A DNA stretch of 64,000 nucleotides from Acidovorax sp. 210-6 (GCF_010020825.1 NZ_JAACJE010000001.1:62001-126000); one strand, 5' to 3'. Shown: positions 1 to 9,372, counted from the first letter of the stretch. The notes: a model not told the origin generated them from the letters alone. Program-made: numbers and translations.

Positions 1-1770
1 GTGCCCATCGTGCCCAACCGCGGTCTCATTCTGGACCGCAACGGTGTGGTGCTGGCCACCAACTATTCGGCCTACACGCTGGAGATCACGCCTTCCAAGG
101 TGGATCATCTGGAGCAAACCATCGACGGCCTGGCCGAGATCATCGAAATCCAGCAGCGGGATCGGCGCCGCTTCAAGCGGCTCATGGAAGAGACCAAGGG
201 CTTCGAATCCTTGCCCATCCGTACCCGCCTGAGCGATGAGGAGGTGGCCCGCTTCACGGCGCAGCGCTACCGTTTCCCGGGTGTGGATGTGAAGGCACGC
301 CTGTTCCGCAACTATCCCTTGGGCGAGGTGGGCAGCCACGCCATCGGCTACATCGGCCGCATCAACCAGGCGGAGAAAGCGCGAATTCAGGATTCCGAGG
401 ACGAAGCCAACTACCGTGGCACCGAGTACATCGGCAAGCTGGGCATCGAGCAGAGCTTTGAGGGGCCGTTGCACGGCACCACGGGGGTGGAGCAGATGGA
501 GACCTCGGCGGGTGGGCGTGCCGTGCGAAAGCTCAACAGCTTTCCTGCCACACCAGGCAAGACCGTGGTGCTGTCGCTGGACATCAAGCTCCAGAAAATG
601 GTGGAGGAGCTCTATGGTGAGCGCCGGGGCGCCCTGGTGGCCATCGATCCGCGCAACGGCGAGGTGCTGGCGCTGGTGAGCAAGCCCACCTTCGATCCCA
701 ACCTGTTTGTGGAGGGCATCGACGTGGACAACTGGAATGCCCTGAACACGTCGATCGACAAGCCGCTGCTCAACCGGGCGCTGCGTGGTACCTACCCGCC
801 GGGCTCTACCTACAAGCCCTTCATGGCCATGGCGGCACTGGAAACGGGCAAGCGCACACCGTCTGCCATCACGCACGATGGCGGTTCCTGGACCTTTGGC
901 GGCCATGTGTTCCGCAGTCATGGGGACCATGGGCTGGGCGCTGTGGACATGCACCGCAGCATCGTGCAATCGAGCAACGTGTACTACTACCAGCTTGCCA
1001 ATGACATGGGCGTGGATGCCATGCACGACTTCATGAAGCCCTTGGGCTTTGGTCAGATCACGGGCATCGACTTGCAGGGCGAACTGCGCGGCGTCTTGCC
1101 CAGCCAGGCCTGGAAGCGCGAGGCCTACCGGCGCCCCGAGCAGAGGAAGTGGTACGCCGGAGAGACGATCTCACTGGGCATTGGGCAGGGCTACAACAAC
1201 TTCACCATGCTGCAACTGGCCCTGGCCACTGCCACGCTGGCCAATGGGGGGACGCGCTACCAGCCCCACCTGGGCAAGGCCATGGTGGATGCGGTCTCGC
1301 GCGAGACCACGGCCCTGCCCCAGGTGCCCGGGGTGGATCTGGGCTACCGGCCCGCCCATGTCGATGTAGTGCGCAAGGCCATGGTGGGGGTGACGCAAAG
1401 CGGCACCTCCACACGTGTTTTTGCCGGGGCGCGTTACCTTTCGGGGGGCAAGACCGGCACGGCGCAGGCCGTCACCATTGGCCAGAAGGACCGCTACAAC
1501 GCGGCCCGGATGGAAGAGCGCCAACGCGATCATTCGCTCTACATTGCCTTTGCACCGGCCGATGCACCGCGCATCGCGGTGGCCGCGATTGTCGAAAACG
1601 CCGGTTTTGGCGCGGCCCATGCAGCGCCCATCGTGCGCCGGGTGTTCGACTACTGGTTGCTGGGCGAATACCCCAGTGAAGAAGACATGGCCGCCGTGCG
1701 CAAGGGCCTGGCGTCGGCGCCGCTGGGCAAGCCGCGCCCCGTGGCCGACGTGCCACTCACTGCGCCTTGA
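1..1770 (+). CDS. mrdA: Penicillin-binding protein 2, 5' end cut off by the window
   Basis: Peptidoglycan DD-transpeptidase of the rod/elongation complex, anchored in the inner membrane and active in the periplasm. The reading frame is open from base 1 and the visible 589 residues begin at a PNRG..LDRNG segment. In this family that segment follows the cytoplasmic tail and the single membrane anchor, so roughly 50-70 residues are missing and the GTG at base 1 should not be read as the start. The dimerisation region occupies about residues 1-180 and the transpeptidase about 190-560. All three active-site motifs are intact: S269-T-Y-K272, S324-S-N326 and K484-T-G-T487. The 3' end overlaps the convergent DMT gene by 14 bp. 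rodA, often next to mrdA, does not follow here. Confidence 0.95.
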   Translation: MPIVPNRGLILDRNGVVLATNYSAYTLEITPSKVDHLEQTIDGLAEIIEIQQRDRRRFKRLMEETKGFESLPIRTRLSDEEVARFTAQRYRFPGVDVKARLFRNYPLGEVGSHAIGYIGRINQAEKARIQDSEDEANYRGTEYIGKLGIEQSFEGPLHGTTGVEQMETSAGGRAVRKLNSFPATPGKTVVLSLDIKLQKMVEELYGERRGALVAIDPRNGEVLALVSKPTFDPNLFVEGIDVDNWNALNTSIDKPLLNRALRGTYPPGSTYKPFMAMAALETGKRTPSAITHDGGSWTFGGHVFRSHGDHGLGAVDMHRSIVQSSNVYYYQLANDMGVDAMHDFMKPLGFGQITGIDLQGELRGVLPSQAWKREAYRRPEQRKWYAGETISLGIGQGYNNFTMLQLALATATLANGGTRYQPHLGKAMVDAVSRETTALPQVPGVDLGYRPAHVDVVRKAMVGVTQSGTSTRVFAGARYLSGGKTGTAQAVTIGQKDRYNAARMEERQRDHSLYIAFAPADAPRIAVAAIVENAGFGAAHAAPIVRRVFDYWLLGEYPSEEDMAAVRKGLASAPLGKPRPVADVPLTAP

Positions 1771-2647
1771 TGACGACCCTGGGGGCCGGTTGGGACTGGC
1801 TGAACACCAGGGCGGTGACGATCATGGCGGCACCTCCCCAGCCGGCCCAACCCAGGTGTTCGCCCAGCAGCGCCCAGGCCGTGAGTGCGGCAAACACTGG
1901 TTCCAATCCAAAGACGATGGCACTGCGCATGGCATCCACGCGCTGTTGACCCCAGGCCTGCAACGTCACCACCACCACACTCGCCAGCAGACCCAGGTAC
2001 AACAGTGCCATCAGGGCCTCTGCGTCCAGCGACGGCAGCCTTGCCAGCGGCAGTTCGCCACCACGCAGCAACAGCAGCGCCGTCGAGGCGGCCAGCATCA
2101 CGCTGGCCTGTGCCGCTGCCATGCGCGTGGCGCGCAGGGGTTGCAGCAGCGTGCGACGCGCACTTTCCTCCAGCGTCAGGATGTAGATCGCATAAAACAC
2201 CGTGCTGGCCAGCGTGAGCGAGTCGCCCAGGTTCCAGGGCTCGTTTTCATGGAACATCAAGGCCATGCCCGCGCAGGCCAGGGCGCAGGCCGCCCACAAC
2301 CGCCATCCGTAGCGCCGCCCCAGTGCCGCCATGGCAATGATGGGCACCACCAGCACGTTCAGGCCGGTCACAAAGGCATTGCGGTTGCTGCTGGTGCGCG
2401 CCAGTCCCTCGATCTGCAGCCAGAACGCCAGGAACAGCAGCGCCCCCAACAGCAGTCCCCAGCGCCGCTCGCTGCGCCGCATGCCCCACCACAAGGGTGC
2501 CAGCACCAGCAGCGCAATCGCAAAGCGGCCCCAGATGATCTGCAGCGCATCCAGTTGCGCTGAGAGCAGCTTCATGGCGGGAAAGGTGGTGCCCCAGACC
2601 AGGGTCACCACCAGCAAGGCCGTCAGGCCCCATCGTTCAGAACGCAT
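1757..2647 (-). CDS. DMT-superfamily (EamA) inner-membrane transporter
   Basis: Predicted metabolite exporter or permease of the drug/metabolite transporter superfamily; the substrate cannot be told from sequence. About 296 residues with ten hydrophobic segments arranged as two EamA repeats. The first begins with GLTALLVVTLVWGTTFPAMK, typical of EamA. An in-frame TTG lies 9 bp upstream, but the ATG at 2647 is preferred. No clear ribosome binding site is visible, because the upstream bases are the U-tract and hairpin of the porin terminator. The gene therefore sits immediately behind a strong terminator and must have its own promoter or depend on readthrough. Its 3' end overlaps mrdA tail to tail. 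Confidence 0.85.
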   Translation of the reverse strand: MRSERWGLTALLVVTLVWGTTFPAMKLLSAQLDALQIIWGRFAIALLVLAPLWWGMRRSERRWGLLLGALLFLAFWLQIEGLARTSSNRNAFVTGLNVLVVPIIAMAALGRRYGWRLWAACALACAGMALMFHENEPWNLGDSLTLASTVFYAIYILTLEESARRTLLQPLRATRMAAAQASVMLAASTALLLLRGGELPLARLPSLDAEALMALLYLGLLASVVVVTLQAWGQQRVDAMRSAIVFGLEPVFAALTAWALLGEHLGWAGWGGAAMIVTALVFSQSQPAPRVVIKAQ

Positions 2648-2653
2648 GGCGGT

Positions 2654-2690
2654 CAAAAAAGAAAAGGCTGGCCGGTTGCCCGGCCAGCCT
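2654..2690 (-). terminator. Intrinsic terminator of the porin gene
   Basis: Perfect 11-bp stem (2665-2675 with 2680-2690) and a 4-nt loop. On the minus strand it is followed by a T-rich run (TTTTCTTTTTT). It lies 20-60 bp past the stop codon of the DcaP-like porin. Confidence 0.85.
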
Positions 2691-2711
2691 GGTGAATGGC
2701 CCAGGGCCGGA

Positions 2712-3998
2712 TCAGTTGAACAGGTAGCGCGCCTGCAGGTTCAGGCGCGTCATGTTGCCCGTGGCGCCGCCGAAGGTGGTGCGGCGGCCGCCCAGCAGTT
2801 CGGTGCCGAGTTCGACGTTCTTGATTGGGGTGTAGTACATGCCGGCATGCCATTGGAACAGGCGCAGGTTGCCGGTGTCGCCGTAGGCGCTCACGTAGAC
2901 ATCACCCAGGCGGTTGCGCGAACGCACCCAGCCCATGGACAGCGTGCCACGCAGCTGTTCGCTGAACACATTGGCCAGCCCCAGCACCACGCCCTGGGCG
3001 CGGTCCAGGCGCAGGGTGGTGCCATCGACCACCGGGTAGTTGGCGCCCACGAGGTAGGCACCATCGTTGTCACCGTCCATCAGCGTGTACTGGCCCATCA
3101 GGGTGGTGGTGCCCGTGAGCTTGTACGAACCCGACAGGCCCAGGCCCATGCCGCGCTTGCTCACGCCGCTGATGCGCTGTTCGTGCGACAGAATCCGAGC
3201 GCTCAGGCTACCCCAGTCAAACGCCTTGTCCATGCGGGCCACCAGGTTGGGCGCGTGTGCGCCGTCAGAGGGTTCTTCCAGCGCGAACTGGAACTTGGCC
3301 AGCTGGGGGTTGTTGTAGGTGTAGCGTGCCTGGGTGGGCCGGCGGAAGGTGGCGCCCGGCGGGCCGTTGAAGTCCACCGTCTCGGGCAGGTTGTCGGTGT
3401 CCATGAAGGTGGACCAGGTCTGGCCGATCAGCCAGCCAGCGTATTCGCCATAGGCGTGGCGCAGGCGCAGGCGGTTGCGGTTGCACTCCGAACCGCAGTA
3501 GCCGTAGAAGTCGGCTTCGATTTTGGTGTTGAACGCGCCGTTGCCCATCGGGGTGGAGGTCTCGAAGCCGAAGCGCGAGGTCTGGCCCGTGAGCACGGTC
3601 TTGCCGTTGTCGCTCTTGCCCAGCGGCTGCTCGGCAAGGTTGGAGAAGTTGTCGCCCGGTGCCGTGCCCTTGAAGTCCTTGATCAGGTTGGCCTCGGCAA
3701 AACCGTACACGCGGATCGAGGTTTCGCTGCCCGGCAGGCGGAAGCTCCCGGGAATGTCGCCCAGCACCACGGCATCCTTCTGCTTGAGCTCCACGGCATC
3801 GATACGGTCATTCCAGGCCGATGCCGAGGCGGCAGGTGCCTGTGCCTGCTGGGCCTTGAGCTGGTTGAGCTCGGCGCGCAGGGCCTTGAGCTCGTTGCGC
3901 AGTTCTTCCAGCTCTTTGGCGGACTGCGCCAGGGCGCCCGCAGGCAGGCTGCACAGGCCGGCGGCCAGCAGGGTCACGAAGGTGTGGGTCAGTTTCAT
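2712..3998 (-). CDS. DcaP-like outer-membrane porin
   Basis: Predicted trimeric outer-membrane channel; members of this family take up dicarboxylates, sugars or other small anions, and the substrate here is unknown. 428 residues. A signal peptide ends about residue 25 (AGALAQS), followed by a heptad-rich coiled coil (about residues 27-55, KELEELRNELKALRAELNQL). That N-terminal coiled coil is the hallmark of DcaP porins. The rest is a beta-barrel with alternating hydrophobic strands, ending in RYLFN. The ATG at 3998 is preceded by GGAG at suitable spacing; an in-frame GTG six bases upstream has none. It lies downstream of, and on the same strand as, the amino acid ABC operon, so it could supply the outer-membrane step for that uptake system, but this is inference. 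Confidence 0.8.
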   Translation of the reverse strand: MKLTHTFVTLLAAGLCSLPAGALAQSAKELEELRNELKALRAELNQLKAQQAQAPAASASAWNDRIDAVELKQKDAVVLGDIPGSFRLPGSETSIRVYGFAEANLIKDFKGTAPGDNFSNLAEQPLGKSDNGKTVLTGQTSRFGFETSTPMGNGAFNTKIEADFYGYCGSECNRNRLRLRHAYGEYAGWLIGQTWSTFMDTDNLPETVDFNGPPGATFRRPTQARYTYNNPQLAKFQFALEEPSDGAHAPNLVARMDKAFDWGSLSARILSHEQRISGVSKRGMGLGLSGSYKLTGTTTLMGQYTLMDGDNDGAYLVGANYPVVDGTTLRLDRAQGVVLGLANVFSEQLRGTLSMGWVRSRNRLGDVYVSAYGDTGNLRLFQWHAGMYYTPIKNVELGTELLGGRRTTFGGATGNMTRLNLQARYLFN

Positions 3999-4052
3999 GG
4001 TCACTCCGTTGGGTTGTGTGGGAGGTAGCGAAGGAACGGTGGGCTCTGGATC

Positions 4053-4802
4053 TCAGGCGCCCATGCGGCCGATGAAGGCACGGATGCGGTCATTGCCGGG
4101 GTTGTCGAAGAACGAAGCGGGCGGTGCATCGTGCGCAATGCGGCCCTGGTCGAAGAACAGAACGCGGTCGGACACCTCACGGGCAAAGCCCATTTCGTGG
4201 GTCACCACGATCATGGTCATGCCGCCGCGCGCCAGCTCGCGCATCACGTCCAGCACTTCCTGCACCATCTCGGGATCGAGCGCCGAGGTGGGTTCGTCGA
4301 ACAGCATCACCTTGGGCTGCATGGCCAGCGCCCGGGCGATGGCCACACGCTGCTGCTGCCCGCCCGAGAGCTGCCACGGGTATTTGTGCGCGTGCTCGTG
4401 CAGGCCCACGCGGCGCAGCAGCACCATGGCCTGCTCATTCGCCTGGGCCCGTGGGGTGCGCCGAATGCGCCGGGGCGCCAGCGTGATGTTGTCCAGCACG
4501 CTCAGGTGGCCAAACAGGTTGAACTGCTGGAACACCATGCCCACCTCGCAGCGTTGCTGCTGCAGCGTGTGCGGGTCGTCGGTCACGGGCACGCCACCGA
4601 TGGAAATGGTGCCGCTGTCGTGCGGCTCCAGCCGGTTGATGGCGCGCAGCAGCGTGCTCTTGCCTGAGCCCGAGGCGCCGATGATCACCGTGACTTCACC
4701 CGTGTTGAAGTGCGTGGAGACGTCGCGCAGCACCTGGTGTGTGCCGAACGACTTGCACACATGCTCTGCCACGATGTAGGGGGTGGGTTGGGGGCGGCTC
4801 AT
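4053..4802 (-). CDS. Polar amino acid ABC transporter, ATP-binding protein
   Basis: ATPase subunit that energises import of a polar amino acid, GlnQ/HisP type. 249 residues with Walker [11 protein letters not shown]-loop (VFQQFNLF), signature LSGGQQQR, Walker B VMLFDEP with SALDPE, and the switch His in VVTHEMGFA. The ATG at 4802 overlaps the permease stop by 4 bp (ATGA), implying translational coupling. A much longer frame runs upstream through the permease gene; it is rejected because homology begins at [20 protein letters not shown]. Operon order is binding protein, permease, ATPase. Confidence 0.93.
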   Translation of the reverse strand: MSRPQPTPYIVAEHVCKSFGTHQVLRDVSTHFNTGEVTVIIGASGSGKSTLLRAINRLEPHDSGTISIGGVPVTDDPHTLQQQRCEVGMVFQQFNLFGHLSVLDNITLAPRRIRRTPRAQANEQAMVLLRRVGLHEHAHKYPWQLSGGQQQRVAIARALAMQPKVMLFDEPTSALDPEMVQEVLDVMRELARGGMTMIVVTHEMGFAREVSDRVLFFDQGRIAHDAPPASFFDNPGNDRIRAFIGRMGA

Positions 4803-5581
4803 CGTGCGCGCCCTTCCACATCGAAGCGGTACTCGATGGCGTTGGAAATCTGCGTGACCAGCGTGGTCAACAGCAGGTAGGTGACAGCCACCGTGGTCAG
4901 CGTGGCAATGGGCTGGAAGGTGGCCGACTGGATGCGGTTGCCCACGTTGGTCAACTCCACCACGCCGATGGCATAGGCCAGGGACGAATCCTTGAGCAGT
5001 GCCACAAAGTTGCTCACCAGCGGTGGCAGGGCAATCTTGAAGGCCTGCGGAAACACCACGTCGAAGAACACATGCATGCGCCCCAGGCCCAGGGCGCGAG
5101 CCGCCTCGGTCTGGCCACGTGGCACGGCCAGCAGGCCGGCACGGATGGCTTCGGCGTTGTAGGCGCCCACGTTGAGCGACAGCGCCAGCACGGCGGCGGC
5201 AAAGTCCGGCAGGTTCAGGCCTGGGACCAGCACCGGGAGTGCAAAGTAAACGAAAAGAATCTGCACCAGCAGCGGCGTGCCGCGGATGACCCAGATGTAG
5301 AAGCTGGCCACATAGCGCAGCGCGGCCCAGCGGGCCGTGCGCGCCAGCGCCGCCGCCGTGCCCAGCACCAAACCGATGCTGCCGCTGATCAGTGTCAGCC
5401 ACAGCGTGGTGCGGGCGCCGTCGGAGAAGGCCTGCGCATTCGGGCCAATGGGTTCAGGAAGGAAGGACAGCACCTTGCCCAGCAGAATCAGGGCAAGCAC
5501 CATCAGGGCCACGGCGCTCACCAGCGTCGCATTGCTGCGTTGCTGGCGGCTCCAGTGGCTGGGCCAAAGGGCAGTAAGCAT
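4799..5581 (-). CDS. Polar amino acid ABC transporter, permease
   Basis: Single inner-membrane permease of the HisM/GlnP type, 260 residues, with about five or six hydrophobic segments. The EAA loop that contacts the ATPase is present ([20 protein letters not shown]), preceded by the characteristic [12 protein letters not shown] segment near the third helix. Only one permease gene is present, so the channel is presumably a homodimer. It sits between the binding protein (41 bp upstream) and the ATPase (4-bp overlap). Confidence 0.92.
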   Translation of the reverse strand: MLTALWPSHWSRQQRSNATLVSAVALMVLALILLGKVLSFLPEPIGPNAQAFSDGARTTLWLTLISGSIGLVLGTAAALARTARWAALRYVASFYIWVIRGTPLLVQILFVYFALPVLVPGLNLPDFAAAVLALSLNVGAYNAEAIRAGLLAVPRGQTEAARALGLGRMHVFFDVVFPQAFKIALPPLVSNFVALLKDSSLAYAIGVVELTNVGNRIQSATFQPIATLTTVAVTYLLLTTLVTQISNAIEYRFDVEGRAR

Positions 5582-5622
5582 GAAAGATCAGACCGGTGAG
5601 GGCGCGAGGAGCGCCCGCGTGC

Positions 5623-6384
5623 TTACTGGCAGCGCACGTCTTCGTTGAAGTATTTCTTGGACAGCTGCGCGTAGCTGCCGTCGGCCATGGTTTCGGCCAG
5701 GGCCTTGGACCAGCCCTGTGCGAGCGACTGGTTGCCCTTGGCCACGGCAGCGGCGATGCGCTCGATGAACAGCATGTCGCCCAGCTTGAAGCCCGCGCCG
5801 GGGTTCTTCTCGGCCACGGCCTTGGCGACGAAGCGGTCCGTGACCCAGGCGTCCACGCGGCGCGAAGCCAGGGCGCTGCGGGCGTCCACGTCGGTGGGGA
5901 AGTTCTTCATCTCCTTGATGGCGGAGACTTTCTGGACGTTTTCCAGGTAGCTGGTGCCGGTCTGCACTGCCACCACCTTGCCTGCCAGGTCCTTGGCGTT
6001 CTTGATGGCCGGGTCCATGGCGATGATCATGCCGCCCGAGCAGTAGTGCGGTTCGGTGAAGGTCACGGCCTTGGCGCGCTCCTCGGTGATCCCGTGCGAG
6101 GCAATCACCAGATCCCAGCGGTCCTGGCGCAGGCCGGTGAGCAGGGCGTCAAAGCCCAGCGTCTTCCATTGCACGGTCACGCCCATCTTTTTGGCCACCA
6201 ACTCGGCCAGTTCGACCTCGAAACCGGTGAGCGTCGTGCCGTTGAAGAAGTTGAAGGGAGCGAACTGGCCTTCGGTGGCAATCAGGATCTTGCCGTCTTT
6301 CTTGACCTCGTCAAAGGTGCGGGCCTGGGCGCCGAATACGGCGCAAAGCGCCACGGCGGAAGCGACAAACTTGAGAAACTTCAT
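5623..6384 (-). CDS. Amino acid ABC transporter, periplasmic binding protein
   Basis: Extracytoplasmic solute-binding protein family 3 (PF00497 type), first gene of the ABC operon. 253 residues with a signal peptide ending about residue 21 (GAQA/RTF), then TEGQFAPFNFF...LTGFEVELAELVAKKMG, the usual ligand-pocket lobe of polar amino acid binding proteins. A longer in-frame start exists at 6495, but ATG 6384 is preceded by AGGA and begins a clean signal peptide, so it is chosen. The ligand cannot be assigned. The leader upstream carries two stem-loops, described separately. Confidence 0.9.
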   Translation of the reverse strand: MKFLKFVASAVALCAVFGAQARTFDEVKKDGKILIATEGQFAPFNFFNGTTLTGFEVELAELVAKKMGVTVQWKTLGFDALLTGLRQDRWDLVIASHGITEERAKAVTFTEPHYCSGGMIIAMDPAIKNAKDLAGKVVAVQTGTSYLENVQKVSAIKEMKNFPTDVDARSALASRRVDAWVTDRFVAKAVAEKNPGAGFKLGDMLFIERIAAAVAKGNQSLAQGWSKALAETMADGSYAQLSKKYFNEDVRCQ

Positions 6385-6412
6385 CGTATGTCCTGTCGGG
6401 GTGTTCAGGTAC

Positions 6413-6484
6413 AAAAAAATCCGGCCTGCGGATAGCGGGGCCGGAGCCAGGGAAAACGGCGTGGCCCGAGGGATGTCGGGCCAC
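6413..6484 (-). promoter_or_regulatory. Tandem stem-loops in the leader of the amino acid ABC operon
   Basis: On the minus strand the first hairpin is a perfect 9-bp stem (6476-6484 with 6461-6469). The second is a 7-bp stem (6439-6445 with 6420-6426) followed at once by seven U residues (6413-6419), a terminator-like structure only 29 nt before the start codon. It may terminate transcripts from the upstream TSUP gene or act as an attenuator for the ABC operon. A consensus TATAAT lies just upstream of both hairpins. Confidence 0.55.
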
Positions 6485-6504
6485 GGTGTCATCAAAATGT
6501 TGCA

Positions 6505-6510
6505 ATTATA
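6505..6510 (-). promoter_or_regulatory. Candidate -10 box of the amino acid ABC operon
   Basis: Exact TATAAT on the minus strand, 121 bp before the binding-protein start codon. No good -35 hexamer is visible at 16-18 bp. If used, the transcript would begin near 6498 and include both leader stem-loops. Confidence 0.35.
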
Positions 6511-6589
6511 GGGGTCGCCCTTTTGCGCCTCGCCATCATGGAGAACCCCAATGGCCGAGTCTGAACGAGAGGTTTAGGGCGGCGAAAGA

Positions 6590-7348
6590 TCAGCGCAAGA
6601 AGCCGTCGTACCCGGTCTTGAGGATGAGTGCACTGACCACCACGATGAAGATCCAGCGCACAAACCCCGCGCCGTGCTTGAGGGCCATGTGTGTGCCAAG
6701 CAGACTGCCCACCACGTTGGCCACAGCCAGCGGCAACGCAAAGTGCCACCACACATGGCCCTTGGCGGTAAACAGGATGAGTGCAGCGATGTTGGTCGAG
6801 ACGTTCAGCAGCTTGGCCGAGGCCGAGGCGTTGAGGAAGTCGTAACCCAGCAGGCGCACGAACAGGAACACGAAGAAGCTGCCCGTGCCGGGACCGAAGA
6901 AGCCGTCGTAGAACCCCACGCTCAGGCCGATGGCGCAGGCGGCGGCGGCTTCGGCGCGCTCCGTCAGGTGGGGGGTGTGGTGGCGCCCCAGATCCTTTTT
7001 GGCCAGGGTGTAGAGCAGCACGGCCAGCAGCACCAGGGGCAGCAACTTGCGCAGGAAGTCGGGCGACACCACGGTGACGGCCCAGGCACCGGCAAAGGCA
7101 CCGGCAAAGCCTGCAGCGGTGGCGGGCAGCATGGCGCGCCAGCGCATCTGCACGCGGCGGCTGTACTGCCAGGTGGCCATGGTGGTGCCCCACACCGAGG
7201 CGCTCTTGTTGGTGCCCAGCAGCGTGGCGGGGGGCGCGCTGGGAAAGGTGGCAAACAGCGCGGGCAGCAAGATCAGGCCGCCGCCTCCCACGATCGCATC
7301 GACAAAGCCGGCAAGCAGGGAGGCCAGCGAAACCAGTATCCATTCCAT
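6590..7348 (-). CDS. TSUP-family (TauE/SafE) membrane permease
   Basis: Putative anion exporter or permease of the TauE/SafE family, whose members move sulfite, sulfoacetate or related organosulfur anions. 252 residues and about eight transmembrane segments. The N-terminal SLLAGFVDAIVGGGGLILLP and mid-protein GFYDGFFGPGTGSFF are the family's two repeated glycine-rich motifs. The start at 7348 (MEWILVSLASLLAG) is chosen over an upstream in-frame start at 7624 because the family motif begins within 20 residues of it. It is a single gene, separated from the GMC gene by a terminator. Confidence 0.88.
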   Translation of the reverse strand: MEWILVSLASLLAGFVDAIVGGGGLILLPALFATFPSAPPATLLGTNKSASVWGTTMATWQYSRRVQMRWRAMLPATAAGFAGAFAGAWAVTVVSPDFLRKLLPLVLLAVLLYTLAKKDLGRHHTPHLTERAEAAAACAIGLSVGFYDGFFGPGTGSFFVFLFVRLLGYDFLNASASAKLLNVSTNIAALILFTAKGHVWWHFALPLAVANVVGSLLGTHMALKHGAGFVRWIFIVVVSALILKTGYDGFLR

Positions 7349-7390
7349 CGGCGCGATTGTCGCATCGCGTGCTGCGGCGCGTGCAGCAGG

Positions 7391-7417
7391 CAAAAAAAAC
7401 GCCAGCAGGGCTGGCGG
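7391..7417 (-). terminator. Intrinsic terminator downstream of the GMC oxidoreductase
   Basis: Perfect 7-bp stem CGCCAGC/GCTGGCG (7410-7416 with 7400-7406), 3-nt loop, followed on the minus strand by eight T (7392-7399). It lies in the 248-bp gap between the GMC gene and the TSUP gene. I see nothing else in that gap. Confidence 0.85.
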
Positions 7418-7596
7418 TTGGAAAGAAGATGGCACCTCACCGGGTGCTTGAAAAAGGCTTGTGGTTGTGGTGGTGGCGGTTTGTCTCCCCGGCCCCCCGT
7501 CCAGCGCACTGGGTGCGCGTTCGAGTGGTGCTAATGTAAAGGCCCAGTCGCCCGCGGCCCATAGGGGATTTCCCGGTCTGGCTCCATAGAGTTTGG

Positions 7597-9270
7597 CTAT
7601 GGTGCGTGGTCCTCCAGAATCCATTGGGCGGCCTTCTCGGCCAGCATCAGCGTGGGGGAGTTGGTGTTGCCGCTGGTGATCAAGGGCATGGCGCCGGCAT
7701 CGACCACGCGCAGTGCCTCGATGCCGCGCACGCGCAGGCGTGGGTCGAGCACGGCCAGGGGGTCATCGGCGCGGCCCATGCGCGTGGTGCCCACGGGGTG
7801 GAAGATGGTGGTGGCAATGTCGCCCGCCAGACGCGCGAGCTCCTCATCGCTTTGGTACTGCACACCAGGCTTGAACTCCTCGGGCTGGTAGCGTGCCATG
7901 GCGGGCTGTGCAACGATGCGCCGGGTCACGCGCAGGCTGTCGGCCGCCACCTGGCGGTCTTCGGGGGTGCTGAGGTAGTTGGGGGCGATGGCCGGAGGCT
8001 GGTGGAAGTCGGCGCTCTGGATCTGCACCGTGCCCCGGCTGGTGGGGTTGAGGTTGCACACGCTGGCGGTGAACGCGGGGAAGCCGTGCAGCGGCTCGCC
8101 AAAGGCGTCGAGCGAGAGCGGCTGCACGTGGTATTCGATGTTGGGCCAGGGCTGGTCGGGGCTGCTGCGCGTGAAGGCGCCCAGCTGCGAGGGCGCCATG
8201 CTCATGGGGCCGCTGCGGTTGAGCGCGTACTCCAACCCGATCTTGGCCTTGCCGACCAGCGAGCTGGCCAGGGTGTTGAGCGTCTTGACGTTCTGCACCT
8301 TGTACACCGAGCGGATCTGCAGGTGGTCCTGCAGGTTGGCGCCCACACCGGGCAGATCGTGCAGCACGTCGATGCCGTGCTGGCGCAGCAGCTCGCCCGG
8401 GCCGATGCCCGAGAGCTGCAGCAACTGGGGTGAGTTGACTGCGCCCGCGCACAGCAGCACCTCGCGCGTGGCGCGCACGGTGACCATGGACTTGCCTGTC
8501 CAGACCTGCACGCCGGTGCAGCGCAGCGGACCATGGGGCTGGCGCTCGACCAGCAGCTTGGCGGCCTGCGCGCCGGTCCACATCTCGAAGTTGTCGCGCC
8601 CGTAGCAGGTGGGGCGCAAAAAGGCCTTGGCTGTGTTCCAGCGCCAGCCCTTCTTCTGGTTGACCTCGAAATAGCCCACGCCTTCGTTGTTGCCGCTGTT
8701 GAAGTCGTCGGTGGCTGGAATGCCGGCCTGCTGCGCCGCGTGGGCAAAGGCGTCCAGCACGTCCCAGCGCAGGCGCTGCTTTTCCACACGCCATTCGCCC
8801 GTGCTGCCGGTGGCCTTGTTGCCGTGCAGGCGTTTGAAGTTTTCGTTCACATCGCCGGGCTGGTCCAGCCGCCAGTGGTCTTCATGGCGGCGGAACGCGG
8901 GCAGCACCTGGTCCCAGCGCCAGGTGTCGTCGCCAGTGATCTGGGCCCATTGGTCGTAGTCGCGCGCCTGGCCGCGCATGTAGATCATGCCGTTGATGCT
9001 GCTGCAGCCCCCCAGCGTCTTGCCCCGGGGGTAGCGCAGGCGCCTGCCGTTGAGGCCCGCGTCGGGCTCGGTCTGGTAGAGCCAGTCGGTGCGCGGGTTG
9101 CCGATGCAGTAGAGGTAGCCCACGGGGATGTGGATCCAGTGGTAGTCGTCCCGGGGGCCGGCCTCCAGCAGCAGCACGCGGTGGCGGGCGTCGGCGCTCA
9201 GGCGGTTGCACAGCAGGGCGCCGGCCGTGCCGCCGCCGATGATGATGTAGTCGTAGGTTGCGTCGCTCAT
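7597..9270 (-). CDS. GMC-family FAD-dependent oxidoreductase (choline dehydrogenase-like)
   Basis: Flavoprotein dehydrogenase oxidising an alcohol; close in architecture to BetA-type choline/alcohol dehydrogenases, substrate unknown. 557 residues. The N-terminal FAD-binding dinucleotide motif is IIIGGGTAGALLCNRLS. The GMC signature GGCSSINGMIYMRGQ is near residue 90, a second signature GAVNSPQLLQLSGIGP near 270, and the C-terminal catalytic region has HPVGTTRMG and an SGNTNSPT segment. The ATG at 9270 begins directly before the FAD motif. No betaine aldehyde dehydrogenase or BetI regulator is adjacent, which argues against an assigned role in betaine synthesis. Confidence 0.88.
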   Translation of the reverse strand: MSDATYDYIIIGGGTAGALLCNRLSADARHRVLLLEAGPRDDYHWIHIPVGYLYCIGNPRTDWLYQTEPDAGLNGRRLRYPRGKTLGGCSSINGMIYMRGQARDYDQWAQITGDDTWRWDQVLPAFRRHEDHWRLDQPGDVNENFKRLHGNKATGSTGEWRVEKQRLRWDVLDAFAHAAQQAGIPATDDFNSGNNEGVGYFEVNQKKGWRWNTAKAFLRPTCYGRDNFEMWTGAQAAKLLVERQPHGPLRCTGVQVWTGKSMVTVRATREVLLCAGAVNSPQLLQLSGIGPGELLRQHGIDVLHDLPGVGANLQDHLQIRSVYKVQNVKTLNTLASSLVGKAKIGLEYALNRSGPMSMAPSQLGAFTRSSPDQPWPNIEYHVQPLSLDAFGEPLHGFPAFTASVCNLNPTSRGTVQIQSADFHQPPAIAPNYLSTPEDRQVAADSLRVTRRIVAQPAMARYQPEEFKPGVQYQSDEELARLAGDIATTIFHPVGTTRMGRADDPLAVLDPRLRVRGIEALRVVDAGAMPLITSGNTNSPTLMLAEKAAQWILEDHAP

Positions 9271-9312
9271 GGCAGCATGGTAGGGCAAGAGGCGGGTTTG
9301 CAGGACAGGGTG

Positions 9313-9372
9313 AATGCTATAAAAATAATAGCTATCGGCGCTTGTTCTCAGGGCCTGAGTGGCCAGTTTTCA
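9313..9372 (+). repeat. Dispersed repeat, full-length copy, intergenic
   Basis: Copy of the window's dispersed element. It contains TGCTATaaaaataATAGCT, then GCGCTTGT, then a 10-nt spacer, a GGCC box and TTTTC. It lies between the divergent GMC gene and the MCE operon. Confidence 0.8.

Noticed and set aside
7597-9270. GMC gene as betA (choline dehydrogenase)
   Set aside because: Length and motifs fit, but no betB, betI or choline transporter is adjacent, and GMC substrates cannot be told from motifs.
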